14,371 bases of DNA from Nitrospirota bacterium (GCA_021828525.1 JAJZGM010000012.1:1-14371); one strand, 5' to 3'. Positions 1 through 7,097 are shown, counted from the first letter of the stretch. Numbers and translations are program-made. The notes: generated by a model not told the origin, from the letters alone.

Positions 1-1014
1 CGTCTCCTCCAGCGGGTGAATGGCAAGGTGGACTGCAGGTCGTGTCGCCTGGGGAAGTGTTCCTGCGAGTTCTCTGAGCAGGAAGAGTCTTTCCAGTCCA
101 ATGGCAAGCCCCACACCTGGAACGTCCGCTCCTCCCAGGTGACGAACCAGCCCGTTGTACCGGCCTCCCGCCGCCCATGTCGATTGGGCTCCCAGGGCGT
201 CCGACACCCATTCGAAGGCCGTTTCTGTATAATAGTCCAGCCCTCTGACTAGTCTGTGGGTTACAGTGAAAGACAGACTCTCCCCTTCAAGGCCCCGGCA
301 GACACGTTCAAAATGGTTCCGGGAGGCCGGACAGAGGAACTCGACAAGGTGGGGGGCCGCTTCGAGGACTGGCTGGCAGGAAGGAATTTTGCAATCGAGA
401 ACCCGGAGAGGGTTCGTCTCCGTGCGTCTTTGGCACGTTTCGCAGAGAAGGTCCCGGTTTTTCACGAGATAGCTGACAAGGATCTCGCGATAGGCGGGTC
501 GGCATTCCGGACATCCCATGCTGTTGATGAGGAGCCGTGAGGCCGGAACGTTCGTTGCCCGGGCATGACGACTGACGGTGGCAATCAGATCTACATCGTC
601 ATCCGGATCCGAGGATCCGAGAAGTTCTGCACCTGCCTGGTGAAACTGGCGAAGCCGACCGGCCTGCGGACGTTCGTGCCGGAACATCGGTCCTTGGTAA
701 TAAAGCCGCTCCACGTGTCCTGGTTCTGCCAGACGGTGTTCTATGGCAGCCCGGATGAGAGAGGCGGTCCCCTCCGGTCTGAGGGCCAGCGACTCTCCCC
801 CTTTTCCGGAAAATAGGTACATTTCTTTTTCCACAATATCGGTCGATTCCCCGATCGAACGTGAAAAAAGATCGGCCGATTCGAAGACGGGGAGCCGGAC
901 CTCCCGGAAGCCGGACCGGCCAAAGACCTCCCGAATCTCGTCCTCCAGCTGGCGAAAGGTTTCCGAATCAGGGGGGAGGAGATCCTTGACCCCACGGGGT
1001 GCCTGGTACTTCAT
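1..1014 (-). CDS. hisS: Histidyl-tRNA synthetase (3' end cut by the window edge)
   Basis: Attaches histidine to tRNA-His in the cytoplasm and is essential for translation. The frame is open for 338 codons from an ATG at 1014 to the left edge, so the C-terminal anticodon-binding part is missing from the window. Class II synthetase landmarks are in order: N-terminal MKYQAPRGVKDLLP; motif 2 at residues 107-130 with FRHERPQAGR and RQFHQAGAE; the histidine-specific HisA loop LVRGLDYYT (255-263); the HisB loop AAGGRYNGL (281-289); motif 3 GVGLAIGLERL (300-310). A Cys-rich insert (C168, C171, C191, C194, C208, C213, with NPLRVLDCK) is usual for many bacterial HisRS. HisZ, the catalytically dead paralogue, would not keep all these loops, so HisS is favoured. 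No strong Shine-Dalgarno is visible upstream, but the start fits the family N-terminus exactly. Divergent from the Rsm22-like gene. Confidence 0.96.
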   Translation of the reverse strand, partial: MKYQAPRGVKDLLPPDSETFRQLEDEIREVFGRSGFREVRLPVFESADLFSRSIGESTDIVEKEMYLFSGKGGESLALRPEGTASLIRAAIEHRLAEPGHVERLYYQGPMFRHERPQAGRLRQFHQAGAELLGSSDPDDDVDLIATVSRHARATNVPASRLLINSMGCPECRPAYREILVSYLVKNRDLLCETCQRRTETNPLRVLDCKIPSCQPVLEAAPHLVEFLCPASRNHFERVCRGLEGESLSFTVTHRLVRGLDYYTETAFEWVSDALGAQSTWAAGGRYNGLVRHLGGADVPGVGLAIGLERLFLLRELAGTLPQATRPAVHLAIHPLEET

Positions 1015-1109
1015 GCATGTCCGATCGTAAGAAGGTCTATGGGGGAGAGGCCGGGCGTATTTCCGTTGTCCGAAATGAAATCATCAGAAGATCATTCTAG
1101 CAGAGGCCG
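1015..1109. promoter_or_regulatory. Divergent intergenic region between hisS and the Rsm22-like gene
   Basis: Ninety-five bases between two divergent starts, so promoters for both genes should lie here or just inside the genes. On the minus strand a TAGAAT hexamer (1099 down to 1094) could be a -10 for hisS with a leader of roughly 70 nt, but only a poor T-rich -35 is present at about 15-17 bp. On the plus strand TTGTCC (1066-1071) is followed by no -10 at proper spacing. The region is assigned from position rather than from clear motifs. Confidence 0.3.
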
Positions 1110-2237
1110 ATGGCAAACAAAAAGAGTCGAAAAGTCGACATTATCGGAGAACTCTCCCGGGGATTCACCCGGAGAACCGTTCCGGAGGGGTACATGGACG
1201 ATCCTGTGTCCCGGAGAGCCTATGGCGATTATTTTGGGGAAGTGAGCTTCGAAAAGGGAGCGGCGCTCTCCCGGGAGATCCGGAACCGGAGAACTCCCGA
1301 TTTTTCCGGGAAAGGACGCCTCTCCATGGTGGATCTCGGCACCGGGACGGGGGAATTTGTCATCGGCCTTTCGGAGGGTCTCCTTCCTGACATTCCGGGT
1401 GGAATCGACCTCCTGTGTGTCGACCGGTCTCTCGCGGCTCTTAAGGAGTTTTCCGGTCAATGGGCCCGCCCTGAAGGGATTTCGCTCCGCCTTGTGCCGG
1501 CGCTCCTTCCTGAGGCATTGGACCTGGTCAAGACGTCCGGAACCGTCGATGTGCTTTCCATGGCAAATCTCCTGGCAGAAAACGAGGACCGTCTCTCCGG
1601 TTTCCTCGACCTCCTGTCAGGGTTTCTGGAGGAGCTTTCCCCCGGTGGACTGATGATTCTGGTCGAACCGGCGGACCGCCGCTCCTCCCGGACTCTTCTT
1701 GGTCTGGGAGACCGTCTTCTCGAACTTTTTCCGGATCTTCGCATCCTGGCTCCCTGTCCGAATGACCGGAGAGGACCCTGTCCCTCGCTCGCTTCTCCCG
1801 ACGGCTGGTGTCACGAAGACCGCCCGGCTGCCTTTTCCCACTCCCTGACAAGGACTGCCGCCTCCCTTGGACATATCAAGGATTCCCTGAAAATGACCTA
1901 TCTCATTCTCTCCCGGGGAGAGAAAGTGGCCGGAGAGGACGAGGAAAGCTCCCTCCGCCTGGTTTCCCCTCTGCACAAGGAAAAAGGAATGTCCTGGGGG
2001 ATGTTCTGCGACGGGGGCACGCTTTTTCGCCTGCGCCTTAAAAATCGGAATCGCAATGAGGAAACGAGAGCCTTTGCCCACCTGAGACGCGGGGAGACGA
2101 TCCGGAAACCGGGCCTTATTTCTTCGGAGAATGAGACATCGACCGGAGCCTTTGCCGATTGGCCCTCCGAAATCCCCCTGACCGGACTCTTTCGGCCGGA
2201 CGGGTCTCCCTGGACTCATTCCGGGGAGGAGGTGTAG
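1110..2237 (+). CDS. Rsm22/METTL17-family methyltransferase-like protein
   Basis: Predicted SAM-dependent methyltransferase-fold protein of the Rsm22 family, whose mitochondrial members (Rsm22, METTL17) act in small ribosomal subunit assembly. The role of bacterial members is not settled. In this 375-residue product a family-like N-terminal segment (YMDDPVSRRAYGDYF, 28-42) precedes a SAM-binding motif VDLGTGTGE (74-82) and SMANLLAENED (150-160). A cysteine cluster follows: C216 in APCPNDRRGPCP, C224, C234 in GWCHED, with C300 near the end as a probable fourth ligand. METTL17 uses four equivalent cysteines for an iron-sulfur cluster. The usual CPH is CPN here. The start codon has only a weak GAGG upstream (1103-1106), but the N-terminus matches the family. 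The stop codon abuts the GTG of the next gene, so the two are co-transcribed and probably translationally coupled. Confidence 0.78.
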   Translation: MANKKSRKVDIIGELSRGFTRRTVPEGYMDDPVSRRAYGDYFGEVSFEKGAALSREIRNRRTPDFSGKGRLSMVDLGTGTGEFVIGLSEGLLPDIPGGIDLLCVDRSLAALKEFSGQWARPEGISLRLVPALLPEALDLVKTSGTVDVLSMANLLAENEDRLSGFLDLLSGFLEELSPGGLMILVEPADRRSSRTLLGLGDRLLELFPDLRILAPCPNDRRGPCPSLASPDGWCHEDRPAAFSHSLTRTAASLGHIKDSLKMTYLILSRGEKVAGEDEESSLRLVSPLHKEKGMSWGMFCDGGTLFRLRLKNRNRNEETRAFAHLRRGETIRKPGLISSENETSTGAFADWPSEIPLTGLFRPDGSPWTHSGEEV

Positions 2238-3032
2238 GTGGAAATTTGGCCGGTCATGGCCCCTCACAGTCCGGATTTGCTTTCCTCCTGGAAGGGGGGG
2301 GACGGACGGGAGATGATTGGGAAGTTCGTCGGACTTCGCCAGGAGATTTTCGCGCGCTCATCCGACCCCTTTACTGCCGTGATCGCCTATACCCCCGGAT
2401 GGCAAACCAGAAATGTCACTCTTGTCGATCCGGCGCCCGAACACTGTTCCTCCCGGGATTTCTCGGGATTTGGCCACCACTATCAGTACGATCCTCCGGG
2501 CGATCCCCTTCTGGCCCGACGCTTGATCTCCTCTGCGAGGGGGCTCGGCATGGCCGTGGCGGAGGGAGTCCATGGTGTCGACCACTCCATATCCGTTCCC
2601 CTGTTTTTTCTTCTCCCCGAAGGAACCACCCCGGTCATTCCAGTCTCCCAGAATCTTTCGGGAGTGAGGCAGGCCTTACTTCTGGGTGAATCCCTCCGCA
2701 AGCTCGATCTCCCCGGAAGAAGCCGGATCCTGCTGCTTCTCTCCGGGGTCTGGTCCCAGAATCCGAAGGAAATGGCCCGGGGGCAGGAGGACCCTCTTGT
2801 CCCATTCTGGGCGGAGAAAATCCGGAAAAACATCCTGGACCGGACCATCCCGGACTGGGGATTCCTTCCGGGACTGACCCGGGAGGTCCTTGACAGGCTC
2901 GATCCTCCGGGGAGGCTCCGCGAACTGCATCTCTTGAAAGGCCTCGATGTCAGGAATGGACGGTTGTGGGCCCTTGAGCGGATTGCCGGTCTTGTCCAGC
3001 TCCTGGCAGCCTTCGACCCCATTGTCCTTTGA
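2238..3032 (+). CDS. LigB/class III extradiol dioxygenase-fold protein, probably degenerate
   Basis: A 264-residue soluble protein resembling the LigB/DODA superfamily (class III extradiol dioxygenases, with Memo as a relative). Family-like stretches are MAPHSP near the N-terminus (H10), RDFSGFGHHYQYDPPGDP (73-90) and GVDHSISVPLFFLLP (113-127, H116, the usual catalytic His). In DODA-like enzymes further metal-binding histidines sit in a SAHW motif and a C-terminal SGxxxHN motif. Here the equivalent stretches read AYTPGW (50-55) and SGVWSQN (169-175), without His, so the metal site looks incomplete. Ring-cleavage activity is therefore doubtful and a binding or accessory role is possible. The GTG start directly follows the upstream stop, with a strong GGAGGAGG at 2225-2232, 5 nt away. 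ATG at 2256 is an alternative start. The tight pairing suggests it works with the Rsm22-like protein, but the link is unknown. Confidence 0.6.
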   Translation: MEIWPVMAPHSPDLLSSWKGGDGREMIGKFVGLRQEIFARSSDPFTAVIAYTPGWQTRNVTLVDPAPEHCSSRDFSGFGHHYQYDPPGDPLLARRLISSARGLGMAVAEGVHGVDHSISVPLFFLLPEGTTPVIPVSQNLSGVRQALLLGESLRKLDLPGRSRILLLLSGVWSQNPKEMARGQEDPLVPFWAEKIRKNILDRTIPDWGFLPGLTREVLDRLDPPGRLRELHLLKGLDVRNGRLWALERIAGLVQLLAAFDPIVL

Positions 3033-3345
3033 ACAGGGAGAGGACCGGCCTGCAAGACGTCACCTGAGTCTCAGGAGAAGAATCCCTGACGGATGGCAGG
3101 GGCCTAAAGAGACCATCGGGAAATCGGGAATCTTTCCAGGGGCAGAGGGTGAGTGTGAAAGACAGAGTCTCCTATGAATCAACCGGGGCATTTTCCAATA
3201 AATTTCTCCTGACAGGCCTGATTTTCCTGCAATTGCCTCTCCCTTTCCCTGGACTTCGTCATGGAAGGGACATTCCTCTGAAGCGTGCTCCCGGTTGCTG
3301 CCAGAAAATCCCCCGCTCCTTCGAAAGCTCGATTTTTGATTGGTG

Positions 3346-3372
3346 TTCAGCTTTAAAAAAAAGACCCGATAA
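3346..3372 (+). promoter_or_regulatory. Sigma-28 (FliA)-like promoter for the chemotaxis cluster
   Basis: TTCAGCTT (3346-3353), then exactly 11 bp, then CCCGATAA (3365-3372). The flagellar sigma-28 consensus is TAAAGTTT-N11-GCCGATAA. The -10 half matches 7 of 8 positions, the -35 half 5 of 8, and the spacing is exact. Initiation would give a leader of roughly 60 nt before the ATG at 3441. Sigma-28 commonly drives receptor and late chemotaxis genes, which matches what lies downstream. Confidence 0.6.
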
Positions 3373-3427
3373 GAGTATCATGGTCAGCGATCAAGGCTTG
3401 ACCGGAGCGGACGGAGCGCGAAAGGGT

Positions 3428-3433
3428 GAGGAG
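3428..3433 (+). promoter_or_regulatory. Ribosome-binding site that fixes the PAS-receptor start
   Basis: GAGGAG lies 7 nt before the ATG at 3441. The longer in-frame GTG start at 3426 would place this site inside the coding region and has no comparable site of its own, so ATG 3441 is chosen. Confidence 0.75.
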
Positions 3434-3440
3434 AACTGAA

Positions 3441-4550
3441 ATGGGTTTGTTTAGCAGGACGGTCCATCGAGAGGAAAGGGGAGAGGAGGGATCCCAGGGG
3501 AAAGGGGGCGAGCTGGCCTTTCTCGAGGATCCCAGGATTCTCAGGAATCTTCTCGATGCCTTGCCGGATCTGGGAGTTGCCATCGCCTCTCCGGGGGTGG
3601 GTGAAGGGCGCTCCGGAAACCGGATCCTCTACATGAACCAGGTGATGGAGAGGATCGTTTCCGCCAAGGATCCGGACCGGATCCGGAAAATTATCGAGGG
3701 ACTGCGTCCGGGAGGGGTCCCCAAAAATCAGGTCATGGAAATTGGAGGAATGTCCCTCCTCTCGACAACCGAGCCTGTGGTTGATCCCGCGACCAACCGG
3801 ATTCTGGGATACATGATCCTCTTTCGGGACGTGACCGGTGACCGGCTTATTGAGCAATCGGCGGAATCCCAGAGTCGTTCTTCTGAACTTCTCTCATCCT
3901 CGATGGGGGAGGTCGATGCAGGGATCCGTGAGATCTTGGCCACGACCGGAAAGGTGGCCTCCGAATCCCAGAAAACCCGGACGGAAGGAGAGGCAGGACG
4001 AAAGACGCTGGAGGATCTCCTGTCCCAGGTCCGGGAGGCGGGAGAGGCAATGCAGACTCTCGTGGAGGTGGTGAACGGCCTCAATGCCCGAAGCCAGGAG
4101 ATCGGAAAGATCGTGGAGGTGATCGACGATATTGCGAGCCAGACCAATCTCTTAGCTCTCAACGCGGCGATCGAAGCCGCCCGGGCCGGAGAGCAGGGGC
4201 GGGGATTCGCGGTGGTGGCCGACGAGGTGAGAAAGCTTGCGGAGCGGACCATCCGGGCGACGAAGGAGATCGGTACAACTATCCGGGAAACCCAGGGAGA
4301 GACCACTCGGACGGTGACCCTGATTCACGGAACCCTGGGAAAGGTGGAGGAAAGCCAGAAGAAGGCCGAGGGGGTGGGAAAGGTCTTCGCCTCGATCGTC
4401 GACCATGCGACGGTTCTCTCGGACACCCTGAAGGACATTGTGGGGGTGACGGAAAAACAGTCGAGCAAGGTCTCCGCGGTTCGGAAGCAGCTTGAATCCC
4501 TGGTCTCCGATCTCATGGGCAATCTGAGGAATCTCCGAAAAGGTCAGTAA
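3441..4550 (+). CDS. Soluble PAS-domain methyl-accepting chemotaxis protein
   Basis: A 369-residue cytoplasmic chemoreceptor that would feed signals to CheA/CheW arrays. There is no signal peptide or membrane segment. A PAS-like sensory domain spans about residues 34-137 (LLDALPDLGVAIAS, RILYMNQVMERI, ending LGYMILFRDVTGDR). A long coiled coil follows, with the highly conserved receptor tip at about 220-270, including IASQTNLLALNAAIEAARAG and EQGRGFAVVADEVRKLAERT. The helical return arm ends without a CheR-binding NWETF-type tail. A PAS with no obvious haem or FAD motif could bind a cofactor or simply mediate dimerisation; its ligand cannot be read from the sequence. First gene after the sigma-28-like promoter and 62 bp before the ODP gene, so probably the leading gene of the cluster. 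Confidence 0.93.
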   Translation: MGLFSRTVHREERGEEGSQGKGGELAFLEDPRILRNLLDALPDLGVAIASPGVGEGRSGNRILYMNQVMERIVSAKDPDRIRKIIEGLRPGGVPKNQVMEIGGMSLLSTTEPVVDPATNRILGYMILFRDVTGDRLIEQSAESQSRSSELLSSSMGEVDAGIREILATTGKVASESQKTRTEGEAGRKTLEDLLSQVREAGEAMQTLVEVVNGLNARSQEIGKIVEVIDDIASQTNLLALNAAIEAARAGEQGRGFAVVADEVRKLAERTIRATKEIGTTIRETQGETTRTVTLIHGTLGKVEESQKKAEGVGKVFASIVDHATVLSDTLKDIVGVTEKQSSKVSAVRKQLESLVSDLMGNLRNLRKGQ

Positions 4551-4612
4551 TGACGTTTTTCCGGAACCCGGCCGTGGAATCGGCAGGCTCGCCATCATGA
4601 AGGAGAGGGTTT

Positions 4613-5362
4613 ATGGCATCCGAAATTGTCTATGATTCCCCGAACCACAAGTTCTGCTGGCTCGGGCGCGATGAGACGGGACTTGAGGAAGGGGTCCAGA
4701 CGAACCAGTACCTGATCATCGACAACGGGCGGGGGACCCTTCTCGATCCCGGGGGTTTCGGAGTCTTTTCCCGAGTCGTCGTCAACATGAGCGAATTCGT
4801 GGATCCGGAGAAGGTCGATCACATCTTTCTCTGTCACCAGGATCCCGATGTGGGAGGGGGGCTGGCCTCCTGGATGGACATGACGCCGGCCAGGATTCAT
4901 GTCTCTGCCCTTTGGACCCGATTTCTCCTTCACTATGGGGTTACGGCCCTGGACCGGATCGAGGGGATCCCGGACAAGGGGGGATCCCTGACGCTTGCCT
5001 CCGGGAACCGTCTCGAATTCATCCCTGCTCATTTTCTTCATTCTCCCGGGAACTTCCACGTCTTCGACCACGCCTCTGGCATACTCTTCACCGGGGATTT
5101 GGGGGCGGCCATCTATCCGAAGGGAGAGACCCCTCTCTATGTGGAGGACTTCGAGGAGCATGTCCGCCACATGGAGGGTTTCCATGTGCGCTACGTGGCC
5201 ACATCCAGGGCGATCGAATACTGGCTGTCGAAGGTCCGTCCCCTTCCGGTCCGGATGATCTGTCCCCAGCATGGGTCCATCTTTCGCGAAAAGGAGGCCC
5301 AAAAGTTTCTGGACTGGATTTCGAAGGCGCGGGTCGGTTTTGATGCGAACATCTTCACATGA
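4613..5362 (+). CDS. ODP-type oxygen-binding diiron protein (flavodiiron-like sensor)
   Basis: A 249-residue cytoplasmic protein with the metallo-beta-lactamase fold of flavodiiron proteins but no flavodoxin domain. It is what the literature calls ODP, a diiron O2/iron sensor for chemotaxis first studied in Treponema denticola. Putative iron ligands are all present: H75, D77 and D79 in HQDPDVGG; H143 in HFLHSPGNF; D162 in FTGDLG; H220 in CPQHGSIF. Canonical flavodiiron enzymes have HxExD, so Asp replaces Glu at 77. The absent FMN domain argues against a stand-alone O2 or NO reductase. AAGGAGAG lies a few bases before the ATG. It sits between two soluble chemoreceptor genes, 50 bp before a receptor without a sensor domain, which is the expected partner. 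A general metallo-hydrolase is the alternative, but the HFLHSPGNF and FTGDLG motifs favour the diiron family. Confidence 0.85.
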   Translation: MASEIVYDSPNHKFCWLGRDETGLEEGVQTNQYLIIDNGRGTLLDPGGFGVFSRVVVNMSEFVDPEKVDHIFLCHQDPDVGGGLASWMDMTPARIHVSALWTRFLLHYGVTALDRIEGIPDKGGSLTLASGNRLEFIPAHFLHSPGNFHVFDHASGILFTGDLGAAIYPKGETPLYVEDFEEHVRHMEGFHVRYVATSRAIEYWLSKVRPLPVRMICPQHGSIFREKEAQKFLDWISKARVGFDANIFT

Positions 5363-5412
5363 GCCGACTGTCCGGAATGGGGGGGGCTACACGGTGACCG
5401 AAGGGGGAGACA

Positions 5413-6054
5413 ATGGGTGACGGGATGTGCGAAAGGGAGCGTCTCGCGCTTGGGGAGCTTCAGGCCGACCTGGTCTTTGTGAGAAACTATATTGTCCAGC
5501 TCGAGGAGATCAACCGGATGCACGACCGGGATATCGGCTCCATGACCGACATCCTCCGGACGCGGATGGAGCGGATCGATGTGGCGACCATGATCCGGAA
5601 GGGGCAGGAATCGATCGCGAATCTTGAACGATTCCAGACGGTTCTCGAGCGAATTTCTACGATCGGGCTTGAGATCCGGGAGATCTCGACCCAGGTGAAC
5701 CTTCTTTCGATCAATGCTGCCATTGAGGCGGCCCACGCAAAGGAAGCCGGCCGCGGTTTTGCCGTGGTGGCGGAGGAGATCAAGAAACTTTCCGACCGGA
5801 CGCGCAAATCGGTTGAGGAGATCTCGAAGACTGTCTCGTCGATCGCCGCCGAACTTGGGGCGATGCGGGAAAGCATCGAGGATGTCCAGCGACGGATCGG
5901 AGAGATGCAGGACTTTTCCGAGAAGATCGAACAGAGTGTGGCCCATATGAAGGATGTCGCCTCGGGGAATCTCCTGAAAAAGTTTCTGGGAATCGTCGTC
6001 GGACGTTCCGACCGGATGACTCAGCGGATCAGGAGCGTTTTTTCGAAGGCATAG
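5413..6054 (+). CDS. Short sensorless cytoplasmic chemoreceptor
   Basis: A 213-residue soluble receptor-like protein made almost only of the signalling hairpin. The tip occupies about residues 84-130: TIGLEIREISTQVNLLSINA then AIEAAHAKEAGRGFAVVAEE and IKKLSDRT. The N-terminal 80 residues are predicted helix with no PAS, GAF, HAMP or membrane segment, and there is no C-terminal CheR tether. Ordinary receptors are 350-650 residues, so this one must take its input from another protein; the adjacent upstream ODP gene is the obvious candidate. The usual EAARAGEQGRGF is EAAHAKEAGRGF here, a variant seen in other soluble receptors. GGGGGAG lies just before the ATG. Followed at 56 bp by cheV. Confidence 0.9.
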   Translation: MGDGMCERERLALGELQADLVFVRNYIVQLEEINRMHDRDIGSMTDILRTRMERIDVATMIRKGQESIANLERFQTVLERISTIGLEIREISTQVNLLSINAAIEAAHAKEAGRGFAVVAEEIKKLSDRTRKSVEEISKTVSSIAAELGAMRESIEDVQRRIGEMQDFSEKIEQSVAHMKDVASGNLLKKFLGIVVGRSDRMTQRIRSVFSKA

Positions 6055-6096
6055 CCCCTGAGGACGTGGCTTTATGGTCAATGTGAACAATGTTTC

Positions 6097-6102
6097 AGGA
6101 GA
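6097..6102 (+). promoter_or_regulatory. Ribosome-binding site that fixes the cheV start
   Basis: AGGAGA lies 8 nt before the ATG at 6111. The upstream in-frame ATG at 6090 has no Shine-Dalgarno-like sequence and would put this site inside the gene. Confidence 0.7.
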
Positions 6103-6110
6103 CGGGAACG

Positions 6111-7097
6111 ATGAGCGGAAAAACAGAGATCGAGAATCTTGTTCTCCAGGTCGGAACAAACCAGATGGAACTCGTGGACTTCCGTATTTTTCAGGTGGAC
6201 AAGAACAATCCCGGCAAGGTGATGGAGGGGATTTACGGGGTCAATGTCGCCAAGGTGATCGAGATCATCAAGCTGCCCGAAATCACCCCGGTTCCCAACG
6301 CTAATCCCTTCCAGGACGGGGTCATCAATCTCAGGGGCATCGTGATTCCCATCATCAACCTCGCCCGTTGGATGAGGGTGACCGAGCCTCCCGGCATCTC
6401 CTCCTCCCAGGTGATCGTCACCGAGTTTTCAAATATCCGCCTGGGATTTCTCGTCCACCAGAGCGTCCAGATCCGGCGAGTCTCATGGAAGAGCATCGTG
6501 CCCATCAACCTTCCGTCGTCCGCCTCGAACAAGGATTCAAGCGTGGTCGGGACGATCAAGCTGACCGAAGGACCCGATACCGGGCGTGTCCTTCTCATCC
6601 TTGATTTCGAAAGCATCGTCGAGGAAATGGGATTGTATTCCCGGCAGGAACACGATATCGAATCCCTCCCGAAACAGGAGTCGACCGGCAAGACCGTTCT
6701 GGTGGTCGATGACAGCGGAGTCGCCCGTAACATGCTTTCAAAGGCCCTGGACAAGGACGGCTACAAGGTCGCACTGGCCAGAAACGGGGAGGAGGGACTT
6801 TCTCTCCTGGGCCATATCTGGAGAAAGGATCCGGAGAACCTCGTGGCCATCATTTCCGATGTGGAGATGCCGGTGATGGACGGCTACTCCTTCGTGAAGA
6901 AAGTCAAGGAGAATCCGGAATGGAAAAATATTCCTGTCATCATGAACTCTTCCATGAGCGGAACAGAAAACATGCGCAAGGGACGGGAGCTGGGCATCGA
7001 TGAGTATGTGGTGAAGTTCGAGCCCCAGAAGTTCCTTGATGCGCTCAGTTCCGCCATGGCCCGCCACAAGGAGATCAGGGAGGCGGCCAGGGGGTAG
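6111..7097 (+). CDS. cheV: Chemotaxis coupling protein CheV (CheW domain plus receiver)
   Basis: A 328-residue cytoplasmic adaptor that couples receptors to CheA and adjusts coupling through phosphorylation of its receiver. The N-terminal CheW-like domain (about 1-180) contains VNVAKVIEIIKLPEITPVPN and GVINLRGIVIPIINLARWM. The C-terminal receiver (about 195-320) has the acidic pair D200-D201 (VLVVDDSG), phospho-acceptor D250 (ISDVEMPVMDG) and conserved K302 in YVVKFEP. KF in place of the receiver KP is normal in CheV. The start is taken at 6111, not 6090, because of the ribosome-binding site. Last gene of the chemotaxis cluster. No cheA, cheW, cheR or cheB is in the window, so the core pathway must be elsewhere. 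Convergent with the minus-strand operon, 21 bp apart. Confidence 0.96.
   Translation: MSGKTEIENLVLQVGTNQMELVDFRIFQVDKNNPGKVMEGIYGVNVAKVIEIIKLPEITPVPNANPFQDGVINLRGIVIPIINLARWMRVTEPPGISSSQVIVTEFSNIRLGFLVHQSVQIRRVSWKSIVPINLPSSASNKDSSVVGTIKLTEGPDTGRVLLILDFESIVEEMGLYSRQEHDIESLPKQESTGKTVLVVDDSGVARNMLSKALDKDGYKVALARNGEEGLSLLGHIWRKDPENLVAIISDVEMPVMDGYSFVKKVKENPEWKNIPVIMNSSMSGTENMRKGRELGIDEYVVKFEPQKFLDALSSAMARHKEIREAARG

Larger units (their letters stand above)
3033..3440. other. Gene-free region upstream of the chemotaxis cluster
   Basis: About 400 bp with no convincing gene. One open frame on the plus strand (3149-3439, 96 codons) has a short hydrophobic patch, but its composition is not gene-like and it runs into the receptor's ribosome-binding site. 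A perfect 13-bp palindrome, CCTGAG-T-CTCAGG, lies at 3063-3075; its 1-nt centre makes it a poor terminator and a conceivable protein-binding site. The right end carries the sigma-28-like promoter listed separately. The stretch is more AT-rich than the flanking genes, most clearly around 3180-3210 and 3330-3365. Confidence 0.6.

Noticed and set aside
266..284. Near-repeat of a 19-bp string also seen at about 3155-3173
   Set aside because: One copy lies in hisS coding sequence. A 12-base exact match plus flanks is expected by chance in a window of this size, and there is no other repeat structure.
16..1030. Several short plus-strand frames over the left end
   Set aside because: They are shadows of the minus-strand hisS frame, which is open to the window edge and has all the synthetase motifs.
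1617..2267. 216-codon antisense open frame over the Rsm22-like gene
   Set aside because: High-GC shadow frame; the plus-strand product carries clear family motifs and this one carries none.
3149..3439. 96-codon plus-strand open frame in the intergenic region
   Set aside because: No family resemblance, composition unlike the neighbours, and it overlaps the sigma-28-like promoter and the receptor's ribosome-binding site.
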